From the NCBI GenBank assembly GCA_002068375.1, contig MVZL01000028.1, positions 1 through 10,660 on the forward strand: 10,660 nt of DNA, written 5' to 3'. The notes beneath the pieces were generated by a model. It was not told where the DNA came from and did not search any database. It worked only from the letters and a program-made list of their open reading frames with translations. Source of the DNA: Tenericutes bacterium ADurb.BinA155. Its GTDB lineage: Bacteria > Bacillota_I > Bacilli_A > RFN20 > CAG-826. Below are positions 1 to 6,762 of this stretch, piece after piece (the stretch's first letter is position 1; each line of letters starts with the position of its first letter). The translations under genes and the position numbers were made by a program.

Positions 1-909
1 TTTTTCAACTTTGAAACTCACCGGCCGGCCGACCATCATCGCGGCCAGTAGAGGTGAAATTTGGAATTCCTGAAGCGGCGAAGAAGCGGGAAAGAGGTGA
101 AAGGAAGAAATCCCCGCGATCCCAAGCAAAACCGCCAAAATCCCAATCAGCCGATTGTTCCGGCTCTTGAAAAAGTGGTTCGCTCCGACAAGAAGCCATC
201 CCAGGCCAAAACCAAGAAGCAAAGATAAACCGATATCCATTAGAGGAACGATCAAGAGCGAATACACATCCACGCTCCCCCCAGATAAGGCTTTGGCCAA
301 GGAGAAAAAGAGGGCGAATAGGATTAGGGCCACCGCATCATCAAGGGCAACGACCGGAAGGAGGGTATCGACGACACGGCCGTGGGCTTTGTATTGGCGG
401 ATCACTAAGACCGTCGCGGCCGGGGCGGTTGCCGAAGCGATCGCGGAAAGGGTGAGGATGATCGGCCACGGAAAGTGGGAGGGGGCGATGAAATGGGCAA
501 TCATCAAACCCAAGAAAACCATCAGGCTGCCTCCAAGCGCTTCCGTGAACGCCGTAATGAGGATGCGCTTCCCCGTTTTCCGGAGGGCGTTCTTATCGAA
601 GGATTGCCCAATCGTGAAGGCGATGAAGGAGAGGGCGACCGAAGAAAGCCAAGAGATGTCGAGAGTGGGAACCGTGGGATTCCCTGTGACTAAAGGGCTA
701 CCGAATAAGACATGAAGACCCAAAAAGTCGGAGGCCTGAAGACCCTGATCGACGATCGCGCCCAACACAAACGGTCCGAAGAGGATCCCCGAGATCAAAT
801 AGCCGGTGACATTAGGAAAATGAATGAGCTTCATGAGGCGAGAAGAGAGAAGGCCAATTCCCAAAAACGCCATCACGTAAAGCAACGTAAACGCCAAAGC
901 GCTGCTCAT
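1..909 (-). CDS. Cation:proton antiporter, CPA2/Kef-type (5' part; runs off left edge)
   Basis: An uninterrupted frame reads from ATG at 909 to the window edge (303 codons, no stop), so the C-terminus is missing. The protein is an integral membrane exchanger swapping Na+ or K+ for H+. The start reads MSSALAFTLLYVMAF, followed by HFPNVTGYLISGILFGP near residues 30-45, typical of the first two helices of Na+/H+ exchanger-domain proteins. Further on come TAPAATVLVIRQYKAHGRVVD and LPVVALDDAVALILF. The adjacent aspartates D190-D191 lie where CPA2 proteins carry their ion-binding pair; a DD pair suggests electrogenic exchange, which is inference. Several further hydrophobic segments follow. GAGG lies 7 bases before ATG, and the TGA stop of the upstream PII-like gene overlaps its start, so translation is probably coupled. 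Whether a C-terminal RCK/TrkA domain exists cannot be seen. Family assignment is firm; the ion is unknown. Confidence 0.9.
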   Translation of the reverse strand, partial: MSSALAFTLLYVMAFLGIGLLSSRLMKLIHFPNVTGYLISGILFGPFVLGAIVDQGLQASDFLGLHVLFGSPLVTGNPTVPTLDISWLSSVALSFIAFTIGQSFDKNALRKTGKRILITAFTEALGGSLMVFLGLMIAHFIAPSHFPWPIILTLSAIASATAPAATVLVIRQYKAHGRVVDTLLPVVALDDAVALILFALFFSLAKALSGGSVDVYSLLIVPLMDIGLSLLLGFGLGWLLVGANHFFKSRNNRLIGILAVLLGIAGISSFHLFPASSPLQEFQISPLLAAMMVGRPVSFKVEK

Positions 910-918
910 AAGATAACC

Positions 919-1254
919 TCAGAAAGAACCTTCGTAAAAACTGAGGGGCCACATAAAGATGCCTCCCCGAATTTTTGTGAAAGATCCCGTGAAATCCTTG
1001 ATGATTTTCGCGACCTCTTTGAATTGGCCTTCTTTGAGGACGAGGAAAAACGTCGGATTGCTGCCCTTCGTTAGGGCCAAGGCGTTCGTCAAGGAAAGAG
1101 CGGGAGGTTCATCCTCGTTTATGGTGGAGTGAAAAAACGCATTGATGGAAGATCCGTTGATCGCGGTGCCGTTATAGCCCTTTTGGTGAAGATCCAAAAG
1201 AAGCATATCGATATTGGCCCCGGACTCAAAGACCGCATAGAGAACATAGTTCAT
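919..1254 (-). CDS. Small PII-like (ferredoxin-fold) putative regulator of the antiporter
   Basis: Using ATG at 1254 the protein has 111 residues. I do not recognise a named family by exact motif, but the order of elements fits a PII-like subunit. A first strand (NYVLYAVF) is followed by a helix (NIDMLLLDLHQKGY), a strand, and a long polar loop of about residues 33-58 (NGSSINAFFHST onwards) in the place of the PII T-loop. Then come strand TFFLVLKEGQ, helix FKEVAKIIKDFTG and strand GGIFMWPLSF. PII-like proteins bind nucleotides and gate partner transporters, often from the neighbouring gene. Here the neighbour 9 bases downstream is a cation:proton antiporter, so regulation of that exchanger is the natural inference; the ligand is unknown. 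The start is uncertain: no good Shine-Dalgarno precedes ATG 1254, and an open frame continues upstream to TTG at 1332 and beyond (see findings). Alternative: a non-nucleotide-binding ferredoxin-fold protein. Confidence 0.65.
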   Translation of the reverse strand: MNYVLYAVFESGANIDMLLLDLHQKGYNGTAINGSSINAFFHSTINEDEPPALSLTNALALTKGSNPTFFLVLKEGQFKEVAKIIKDFTGSFTKIRGGIFMWPLSFYEGSF

Positions 1255-1530
1255 GATTTCTTTTTGATTTCCTTTTTTATGGCGGTCGAAAGCAAAAAAG
1301 GAAACGACGTTAAGGAACCACGAAGAAGACAAGGAAAGGCCAAGGTAAAAGATGTTCGCTTCCGAGGTTAATGGCCTTAGAGAGTGCCCGTTCTACCGCG
1401 GCGTTATCCCACATAGCCTAATTAAGGCATAGCGGCGTGGCGTCTTCAAGACCAAACCGCTTCCTTGTTATGAGATTGGCGTGAAAGAAGGATAAAGAAC
1501 AAAAAGGCCGAGTGAATTGAAAGGGGCCTC
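1255..1530. other. Gap between PII-like gene and aldolase: no firm gene, possible decayed or frameshifted 5' coding
   Basis: No confident gene lies between the PII-like ATG and the aldolase terminator. On the minus strand the PII-like frame stays open up to a TAG at 1393-1395 but offers only a TTG (1330-1332) as start. This open stretch encodes a hydrophobic segment (about 1353 down to 1288) followed by basic residues. A second minus frame starts with ATG at 1414, reads MWDNAAVERALSKAI, and stops at 1310. An imperfect dyad, GCCT-AATTA-AGGC, lies near 1416-1428. A short AGGCC...GGCCT hairpin (about 1505-1529) next to the aldolase terminator may be a secondary terminator. I could not pick out a convincing promoter for the PII-like gene. 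Confidence 0.4.
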
Positions 1531-1565
1531 ATAAAAAGTCCCCCGGTTCAGCACCGGAGGACTTT
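1531..1565 (-). terminator. Intrinsic terminator of the aldolase gene
   Basis: On the minus strand, 16 bases after the aldolase stop, AAAGTCC and CCGGT pair with ACCGG and GGACTTT around the loop GCTGA. This gives a 12-bp stem (1535-1565) with a single mismatch (1542/1558), followed by TTTTTAT. The run of T lies on the minus-strand side, fitting termination of the aldolase transcript before the PII-like/antiporter genes. Confidence 0.9.
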
Positions 1566-1580
1566 CGTTTTCGGGAAAGA

Positions 1581-2465
1581 TTAATAGTTGGCTTTATTGG
1601 CCGAACCAAAGAGCATGACTTTTTCTCTCACCTTGGCCCGAATGGCTTCGCAGCCCGGCTTCAAAAGCTTGCGCGGATCATAGCCCTTTTCAAGGTTTTC
1701 AGCAGTCGGATCGGCTTTGCCGGCTTTGCAATAGGCGATGGTCGCTTCCGCAAAGACAAGCTGGCAATCGGTGTTGACGTTGATCTTGCTGACGCCATGA
1801 GCGATCGCTTCGCGGATCTGATTGTCCGGGATCCCGGTTCCGCCATGGAGAACGAGCGGAATGTTGTTCGTGGCTTTATTGATCTTCTCAAGCGCATCGA
1901 TATGGAGTCCCTTCCAGTTGGCCGGGTAAATTCCATGGATGTTGCCGATGCCCGCGGCTAAGAAATCGATGCCTAAGGCAACGATTTTTTTGCATTCTTC
2001 CGGATCGGCGACTTCGCCATCGGCGGTCACGCCGTCTTCGGTTCCGCCAATCGCGCCGACTTCGGCTTCGATCGAGAGGCCCTTATCGTGAGCGAGGGCG
2101 ACGAGTTCTTTGGTCTTGGCGATATTCTCTTCGAGCGGGAAATGGCTGCCATCGAACATGATGGAAGTGAAGCCCGCTTCGATGCAGGCTTTGGCGGCAT
2201 CATAGTCGCCATGGTCCAAGTGGAGCACCACCGGAACGGTGATTCCTAACGAACGGTCCATCGCCTTCACCATCGCGGCGACAACGGAATAGCCGCCCAT
2301 GTATTTGGCCGCCCCCATTGAGACGCCGAGGATGACCGGAGCCTTCAAGGCTTCGGCTTCTAAAAGAACCGACTTGGTCCATTCCAAATTGTTGATGTTG
2401 AATTGGCCGACCGCGTAGTGGCCGTCCCGGGCAACTTGGAGCATTCGTGTCGCATTGACTAACAT
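1581..2465 (-). CDS. fba: Class II fructose-1,6-bisphosphate aldolase
   Basis: This cytosolic glycolytic/gluconeogenic enzyme reversibly splits fructose 1,6-bisphosphate into dihydroxyacetone phosphate and glyceraldehyde 3-phosphate using zinc. It has 294 residues, usual for the Gram-positive class II type. HLDHGD at residues 82-87 gives the catalytic aspartate D84 and zinc ligand H85. The other zinc histidines are H177 (GNIHGIY) and H207 (LHGGTGI). The loop GAIGGTEDG (137-145) and the phosphate-binding NVNTD (229-233) are intact. ATG at 2465 is set by a perfect AGGAGG (2474-2479), 8 bases upstream. It has its own promoter and terminator, so it is probably a single-gene transcript. A tagatose-bisphosphate aldolase of the same fold is possible, but the length and motifs favour Fba. 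Confidence 0.95.
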   Translation of the reverse strand: MLVNATRMLQVARDGHYAVGQFNINNLEWTKSVLLEAEALKAPVILGVSMGAAKYMGGYSVVAAMVKAMDRSLGITVPVVLHLDHGDYDAAKACIEAGFTSIMFDGSHFPLEENIAKTKELVALAHDKGLSIEAEVGAIGGTEDGVTADGEVADPEECKKIVALGIDFLAAGIGNIHGIYPANWKGLHIDALEKINKATNNIPLVLHGGTGIPDNQIREAIAHGVSKINVNTDCQLVFAEATIAYCKAGKADPTAENLEKGYDPRKLLKPGCEAIRAKVREKVMLFGSANKANY

Positions 2466-2498
2466 GAGATATTCCTCCTAAGAATAATCTGCGTTGTT

Positions 2499-2507
2499 AT
2501 TATGCCA
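2499..2507 (-). promoter_or_regulatory. Extended -10 promoter for the aldolase gene
   Basis: On the minus strand TGGCATAAT matches the extended -10 consensus TGnTATAAT with one mismatch in the hexamer. The -35 is weak (TCAAAA, 17 bases upstream), as is common with extended -10 elements. Transcription is predicted near 2492, giving a leader of about 27 nt that contains the AGGAGG site. Confidence 0.6.
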
Positions 2508-2611
2508 CGAACACCTCAAGATTTTGATAAGGAAACGAACTTTTCATTCATTTCCCGTTCTTTGATGAAAACCAGAGATCGCGAAGAAAAAAGAAAGGGG
2601 TTCACTGTTTT

Positions 2612-2627
2612 GGTGTTGAGCAACACC
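2612..2627. repeat. Dyad GGTGTTG-AG-CAACACC, candidate operator
   Basis: This is a perfect 7-base inverted repeat with a 2-base centre. It lies about 120 bp upstream of the ABC1 -35 and about 110 bp upstream of the aldolase -10. It has no following T-run on either strand, so it is not a terminator. A protein-binding site for a dimeric regulator is the simplest reading, without direct proof. Confidence 0.4.
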
Positions 2628-2747
2628 GTAAAGAGCTAAGAGTGTCGGCCGTAATTTTCACTTCGAACTTCCCGCTAAGGCTGAATCGAAATGCCCGTTT
2701 GAAGGGACCGAAGCAAGCCGCCATCCAAACCGGAACGGGTGGGGCCA

Positions 2748-2775
2748 TTGCAAACCCCTTAAGGCGGTATACAAT
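2748..2775 (+). promoter_or_regulatory. Promoter of the ABC exporter pair, predicted leaderless
   Basis: TTGCAA (2748-2753), a 16-base spacer and TACAAT (2770-2775) fit a sigma-70/A promoter at 4/6 and 5/6 matches. A start 7 bases after the -10 falls at about 2782, one base before ATG 2783. There is no Shine-Dalgarno between -10 and ATG (TTTTTCCG). The spacer contains an 8-base palindrome CCTTAAGG. Confidence 0.65.
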
Positions 2776-2782
2776 TTTTCCG

Positions 2783-4549
2783 ATGGGACAGACCCCATTT
2801 AAAAAAGTAAAAAAGCCAGAACGGCTGCTCTCCTATTGGGCCGCCCAATGGCCGTTATGCCTCCTCATCACGATCACGGGATTCCTCTACAATTTTGGGA
2901 TGCTGGTCTCCCCTTATTTTGAGGGGCGGATCGTCGATAGCATTGAGGCTCAGCAACCGTTCAACGATGTTTTGATTTTGCTCGCGATCTTCATCGGGTC
3001 GATTTTGGCGGTCTTGCTCGCCCGGATCGCGAAGCGATACACCGTCCGCCGCTTTGCGAATAACACTTCGGTCACGATGCGGCTCATTTTGGAGAACAAC
3101 CTTCTCCATAAAAAGAGCCAGGACGGGAACGATTCGACCGGCACCACCCTCAGCAAAATGATCAGCGACGTCGATGCGACGGTCGAAGGAATGCGCAAAC
3201 TCACGACCGAAATTTTCGATACCGTGATCATGTTCATCTTCTATATCGCCTACCTTTTCCTATTCGATGTCACGATGACTCTCTACGTCTTGATTCCAGT
3301 CTTCGTTGCAGTTCTTGTTGCCTTCATTATGCGGAAAGCAATCTTCTCGGCTTCCAGTCAAGCGCGGAAAGCCAATGGCAAACTCACCAGCGCCACCTAT
3401 GATCTCTTTGATAATGCGATCACCTACCGGATTTATGGGCGGGATCAGGATCACCTGAAGGAATACGATGGTCTCTTAGGCGAATACGAAAAGAAGAACG
3501 TCAAAGCTTCGGCTTTAACCGACATGATGATCCCCTTAGCGAACATCATCGCCTTAGTGGGCCTCGTTCCTTTATTTATCTTAGGGCCTTCTAAGGTCGC
3601 CTCCTCCGCGCCCTTAAGCGCTCCGATCCCGGGGATCATGAATGCGAATTGGACCTTAGGGGCCTTCACTTCCTATCTCACCACCTTCGTCCTCATGGCT
3701 TCCAAAGCCTCCAAGACCGCGAAGCTCTTTGGTTCGATCGAAAAAGGGCTGGCCTCCTGGAAACGGATTAAACCTCTGATTAAACCTTACGCCCCCTATG
3801 AAACGCCGGTCACTGTCGCCAAAGACGATGAACTCGTGATCAAGGATTTCTCATTGACGATTGACGGAAAGACCTTGATCTCTCACTTAAATCTGACGGC
3901 GAAACGCGGCCAAATCATCGGTATCACCGGACCGATCGCCTCGGGGAAATCCGCCTTCACCAAAGTCTTTTCGAAGGCCTTACCCTATGAGGGCAGCGTG
4001 AGCCTTTTTGGGAAAGAGCTTTCGGACTATTCTCCCTCTGAACTCGCGGGCACCACCATCACGATGCCCCATAAGAATGAGCTCTTCACCGACACGATCG
4101 AACACAATATTTCTTTAGGCGGAAGTGAGCCCGTCGCTCCCTATCTTGAACGGGTTTCGTTTACGGAAGATTTGGCCACTATGCCCTTAAAGGAGCAAAC
4201 CCTGGTTGGCAATGAAGGGATCAAACTCTCAGGCGGCCAGCAAGAACGGCTTTGCCTCGCTCGAACGCTTTATGAACGGAAACCGCTGCTTATTTTGGAC
4301 GATCCTTTCGCCTCGGTCGACCCCAAAACCGAAGCGGAGATTGTCACCCATCTCCGCGAAGACTGCGGCGATTCCCTCGTGCTTTTAGTTTCGCACCGTC
4401 TATCGTCCTTCGCGGGCCTTGATCAGGTGATCGTCCTTGATCCGGAAAAAGGCCCCGAGGTCGGAAGCCACGAGTCCTTATTAAAGAGCAGCCCCCTCTA
4501 CCATTCGCTTTATCTTCTCCAGCAATCGGGAGGCTCATCCCATGAATAA
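2783..4549 (+). CDS. Heterodimeric ABC exporter half-transporter 1 (BmrC/MdlA-like, degenerate Walker B)
   Basis: This 588-residue half-transporter has about six membrane helices (residues ~20-330) fused to an ATPase domain. It should pair with the next gene to export lipids, drugs or peptides; the substrate is not predictable. Walker A is GPIASGKS (383-390), the signature LSGGQ (482-486) is canonical, and the H-loop histidine is H538. The Walker B is LLILDD: the catalytic glutamate is replaced by D507, and the Q-loop position carries H430 (MPHKNELF) instead of glutamine. Both changes mark it as the non-catalytic-site subunit, as in BmrC of BmrCD. A low-complexity Ser/Pro/Ala loop lies between the last two helices. 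ATG 2783 is preferred over GTG 2642 because the promoter lies just before it and the first 47 codons look non-coding. Its stop overlaps the next gene. Confidence 0.9.
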   Translation: MGQTPFKKVKKPERLLSYWAAQWPLCLLITITGFLYNFGMLVSPYFEGRIVDSIEAQQPFNDVLILLAIFIGSILAVLLARIAKRYTVRRFANNTSVTMRLILENNLLHKKSQDGNDSTGTTLSKMISDVDATVEGMRKLTTEIFDTVIMFIFYIAYLFLFDVTMTLYVLIPVFVAVLVAFIMRKAIFSASSQARKANGKLTSATYDLFDNAITYRIYGRDQDHLKEYDGLLGEYEKKNVKASALTDMMIPLANIIALVGLVPLFILGPSKVASSAPLSAPIPGIMNANWTLGAFTSYLTTFVLMASKASKTAKLFGSIEKGLASWKRIKPLIKPYAPYETPVTVAKDDELVIKDFSLTIDGKTLISHLNLTAKRGQIIGITGPIASGKSAFTKVFSKALPYEGSVSLFGKELSDYSPSELAGTTITMPHKNELFTDTIEHNISLGGSEPVAPYLERVSFTEDLATMPLKEQTLVGNEGIKLSGGQQERLCLARTLYERKPLLILDDPFASVDPKTEAEIVTHLREDCGDSLVLLVSHRLSSFAGLDQVIVLDPEKGPEVGSHESLLKSSPLYHSLYLLQQSGGSSHE

Positions 4550-6260
4550 ACGGCCCTTCAAAACCTCGCGTTTCATTTCTTCCTTTGCTCGCCACCACTG
4601 GGGCTTAAGCCTTTTATTGATCCTCGCGATTCTCGGGACTTCGCTTTCGGGTTTGCTCCCAGCCTTTGCTCTCCGTTACATCATCGACCAAGAGATTCAG
4701 CCGGCTTTAAATGCTGGGACTCTCCCGGAGACTGGGCGTCTCATCGGTTTATCGCTTCTCTTCTACGGTTGCTACTTCTTAGAAGGCCTCTTCACCATCT
4801 TCGAGAATTTCATGATCGATGTTTATGGGGAGAAGCTGATCCACGAGCTTCGTTATCTGATGCTCGAGAAATCCGCGCGGCTCCGTCTCTCCTACTTCAG
4901 CAAACACGGCTCCGGCGAAATGAGCAGTCGCCTCACTGACGACGTTTATGCGATCGAACTTTTGTTCTCGGAAGGTCTCGTCTCCTTGCTCGTAAGCTTA
5001 GCCAAAATCATCGGGATCTGGGTTTCGATTTTCGTCTTCAATTGGGTTCTTGGCCTACTTCTCTTCGCCGTCGTGCCCCTCATCGCCCTCATCACCCACC
5101 TCTTTAGAAAAGGGATGCTCAAAGCTCAAATCGCGAACCGGAAAGTCCTCAATGAAGAGAGCAATCATTTCGCCGAGACGATCGATAACCTCCGCCTTCT
5201 CAAAGACTTAGGAAAGGAGCCTTACCGCGAAAGCAATTTCAAAGGGTTGCTCGGTCGGGCTTATCAAAGCCAAAACAAAACGGCCTTATTCGATAGCTTC
5301 TATTCCCCCACGATCGATTTCATCAAAGCCATCGTGATTGCCTTACTCACCTTAGTCGTCGCTTATTCCTATAACAATTCGACCTTGGTCTTAGGCTTAA
5401 GCATTGGCACCTTCGCTGCCTCGATTGATCTCATTTCATCGATCTTCGCCCCCATTCAAGCGATTGGGGAAGAACTCCAAAGCATGCAGGAAGGCGTTTC
5501 CGGAATCTATCGGGTCGAGAGTTTCCTCAACGAAGAAGAGATCTCGCCGAAAGATTCTGCCTTAACCGCCGGCAAGGTCTTAACCCCAAAAGCGGGGACC
5601 CCGTTGCTCCGTTTTGAGGATCTTAGCTTCCATTACGACGATGGCACCGAACTCATTTTCGACCATCTGTCCTTCGATCTTCCCGCCAAGCAGCAAGTCT
5701 GTGTGATCGGACGGACCGGGGCCGGAAAGACAACCTTATTCCGTCTCACTCTCGGTCTTTTGGAGCCGACCGGTGGAGCGTTATTGCTGAATGGCAATCC
5801 AGTTCAGGCGATCCCCGATACCGAGAAACGCCAAATCTTTGGCTACGTCGAACAAGGCTTTAAACCAGTTCCAGGAACGTTAAGAGATCAAGTGACCTTG
5901 GGGGATCCTACAATCTCCGAAGAAGCGGTCAAAGCCGCCTTAAGCGAAAGTTTCTTATTCGATTACGTGAAAGTCCATCTCCCGAATGGGCTCGACACCC
6001 CCTTCCATTCCGATGACTTCTCGCGAGGGCAACTCCAACTCCTCGGTTTAGCCCGGGCGATCGTGACGGATCCGAGCATTCTCCTCCTCGACGAAATCTC
6101 AGCCAACCTCGATTCTGCGACCGAGCAGCAAGTGATTCAGGCGATCACTCGGGCCCGTCAATCCCGGACCGTCCTTTCGATCAGCCACCGCTTAAGCGAC
6201 CAGTTGGGCTTTAACCAAATCATCGAAGTCGAAAACGGCCACGCCATCGCAAAGCAATAA
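4542..6260 (+). CDS. Heterodimeric ABC exporter half-transporter 2 (BmrD/MdlB-like, catalytic Walker B)
   Basis: 572 residues: a six-helix membrane domain (about residues 20-310) followed by an ATPase domain. Walker A is GRTGAGKT (390-397), the Q-loop glutamine Q438 is present, and Walker B is LLLDE with catalytic E518 and H-loop H549. The signature is FSRGQ (493-497) rather than LSGGQ. In a head-to-tail dimer this odd signature faces the defective Walker site of subunit 1, while subunit 1's LSGGQ completes the good site here. That fit is strong evidence that the two genes form one exporter. ATG 4542 overlaps the upstream stop by 8 bases (ATGAATAA), and GGGAGG (4528-4533) lies 8 bases before it, indicating coupled translation and equal dosage. 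No MarR/TetR regulator lies beside the pair. Confidence 0.92.
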   Translation: MNKRPFKTSRFISSFARHHWGLSLLLILAILGTSLSGLLPAFALRYIIDQEIQPALNAGTLPETGRLIGLSLLFYGCYFLEGLFTIFENFMIDVYGEKLIHELRYLMLEKSARLRLSYFSKHGSGEMSSRLTDDVYAIELLFSEGLVSLLVSLAKIIGIWVSIFVFNWVLGLLLFAVVPLIALITHLFRKGMLKAQIANRKVLNEESNHFAETIDNLRLLKDLGKEPYRESNFKGLLGRAYQSQNKTALFDSFYSPTIDFIKAIVIALLTLVVAYSYNNSTLVLGLSIGTFAASIDLISSIFAPIQAIGEELQSMQEGVSGIYRVESFLNEEEISPKDSALTAGKVLTPKAGTPLLRFEDLSFHYDDGTELIFDHLSFDLPAKQQVCVIGRTGAGKTTLFRLTLGLLEPTGGALLLNGNPVQAIPDTEKRQIFGYVEQGFKPVPGTLRDQVTLGDPTISEEAVKAALSESFLFDYVKVHLPNGLDTPFHSDDFSRGQLQLLGLARAIVTDPSILLLDEISANLDSATEQQVIQAITRARQSRTVLSISHRLSDQLGFNQIIEVENGHAIAKQ

Positions 6261-6288
6261 AAAATGGACGGGCGACCGTCCATTTTTT
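6261..6288. terminator. Bidirectional intrinsic terminator between ABC pair and small membrane gene
   Basis: AAAATGGACGG (6261-6271) pairs perfectly with CCGTCCATTTT (6276-6286) around a GCGA tetraloop. T-runs follow on both strands (TTTTTT on plus; TTTTTT on minus). It begins directly after the ABC2 stop and lies 15 bases past the stop of the convergent 6303-6635 gene, so it can end both transcripts. Confidence 0.93.
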
Positions 6289-6302
6289 CGTCTCGCATCA
6301 CT

Positions 6303-6635
6303 TCAATCTTTATGAGCGACGAGTCCAAAGATCCCGCCGAGAATGTAGAAGACATTCCAGCCGAGAATCCCGAAGACGAGGAAAAGGACATCCCAGCCTT
6401 TGCTGGATCCTTTATTGTAGGCGATCCGAGTCAGCACGATCAAAACGACCGCCCAAACCAGCCACCAAATGCCTTCCCATAAGGTGTTCCAACCAAGGTT
6501 GTTGGTAAAGTTGCTTCCTAAGTCAACCTTGAGGCCACCTAAGATTGAGAAAACGATGATCACGATGCCAAAAACCGCAGCGATCCAGTTGAAGATATTC
6601 GCGATTTTGTACATCACTTTCGAAGCATTTTCCAT
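6303..6635 (-). CDS. Small multi-helix membrane protein of unknown function
   Basis: 110 residues, no family recognised. A short amphipathic start (MENASKVMYKIANIFNW) leads into a hydrophobic segment of about residues 14-34. After a polar loop (VDLGSNFTNNLGWNT) come a Trp-rich segment (about 52-73) and a last long hydrophobic stretch (about 80-107) rich in Gly/Phe that could be one or two helices. There is no signal-peptide cleavage motif and no catalytic residue pattern, so it is probably a plasma-membrane protein with 3-4 helices. The start is secure: AAAGGAGG (6644-6651) stands 8 bases before ATG. A -10-like TATACT at 6660-6665 (minus) would give a leader of about 18 nt. It is a single-gene unit convergent with the ABC pair, ending at the shared terminator. 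The strong Shine-Dalgarno suggests high expression. Confidence 0.8.
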   Translation of the reverse strand: MENASKVMYKIANIFNWIAAVFGIVIIVFSILGGLKVDLGSNFTNNLGWNTLWEGIWWLVWAVVLIVLTRIAYNKGSSKGWDVLFLVFGILGWNVFYILGGIFGLVAHKD

Positions 6636-6659
6636 CTTGAGTTCCTCCTTTCTTTGGTT

Positions 6660-6665
6660 AGTATA
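6660..6665 (-). promoter_or_regulatory. Putative -10 box of the small membrane gene
   Basis: On the minus strand TATACT lies 25 bases upstream of ATG 6635 and upstream of the AAAGGAGG site, so transcription would start near 6653. I found no good -35 at 16-18 bases, so the call is tentative. Confidence 0.45.
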
Positions 6666-6762
6666 GCTCTTTCGTTAGCCAAACGATTCTTTGATGAAAA
6701 AATGGAAGATGAGAGGGGTTTCTTTCCCCTTTTCCACGATATTGTTCGTTATTCTTTGGTGG

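Larger units (their letters stand above)
2466..2782. other. 317-bp divergent intergenic region between aldolase and ABC pair
   Basis: From left to right this holds the aldolase Shine-Dalgarno and promoter (minus), then a 14-base sequence TTCTTTGATGAAAA at 2558-2571 that recurs at 6687-6700. Next comes a near-perfect dyad GGTGTTG-AG-CAACACC at 2612-2627, and then the ABC1 promoter (2748-2775, plus). A GTG-initiated extension of ABC1 (from 2642) is open but shows no transporter-like sequence and contains the promoter, so I treat it as non-coding. Confidence 0.6.

Noticed and set aside
155..1074. Plus-strand open frames 155-715, 475-693 and 712-1074
   Set aside because: They are antisense to the antiporter and PII-like genes, rich in Arg/Lys with no family features, while the minus frame gives a clear antiporter.
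1129..1371. Plus-strand 80-codon frame
   Set aside because: Antisense to the PII-like gene and its upstream open frame; no ribosome binding site and no recognisable protein.
1310..1414. DNAAVERA segment of the 34-codon minus frame as an IS66 transposase remnant
   Set aside because: The short resemblance to the IS66 DNxxxERA motif is not followed by the family's next residues; the sequence turns hydrophobic instead. No inverted repeats or other transposase pieces nearby.
1381..1500. tRNA- or riboswitch-like structure in the gap
   Set aside because: A stretch resembling a D-arm was checked, but no cloverleaf with acceptor and T-arm could be built, and no riboswitch core was recognised.
2642..2782. 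GTG start adding 47 residues to ABC1
   Set aside because: The extension is not transporter-like and contains the TTGCAA/TACAAT promoter; no Shine-Dalgarno before GTG.
6653..6683. Inverted repeat TTTGG...CCAAA flanking the -10 of the small membrane gene
   Set aside because: Only about 7 of 8 bases match across a long spacer; too weak to call an operator.
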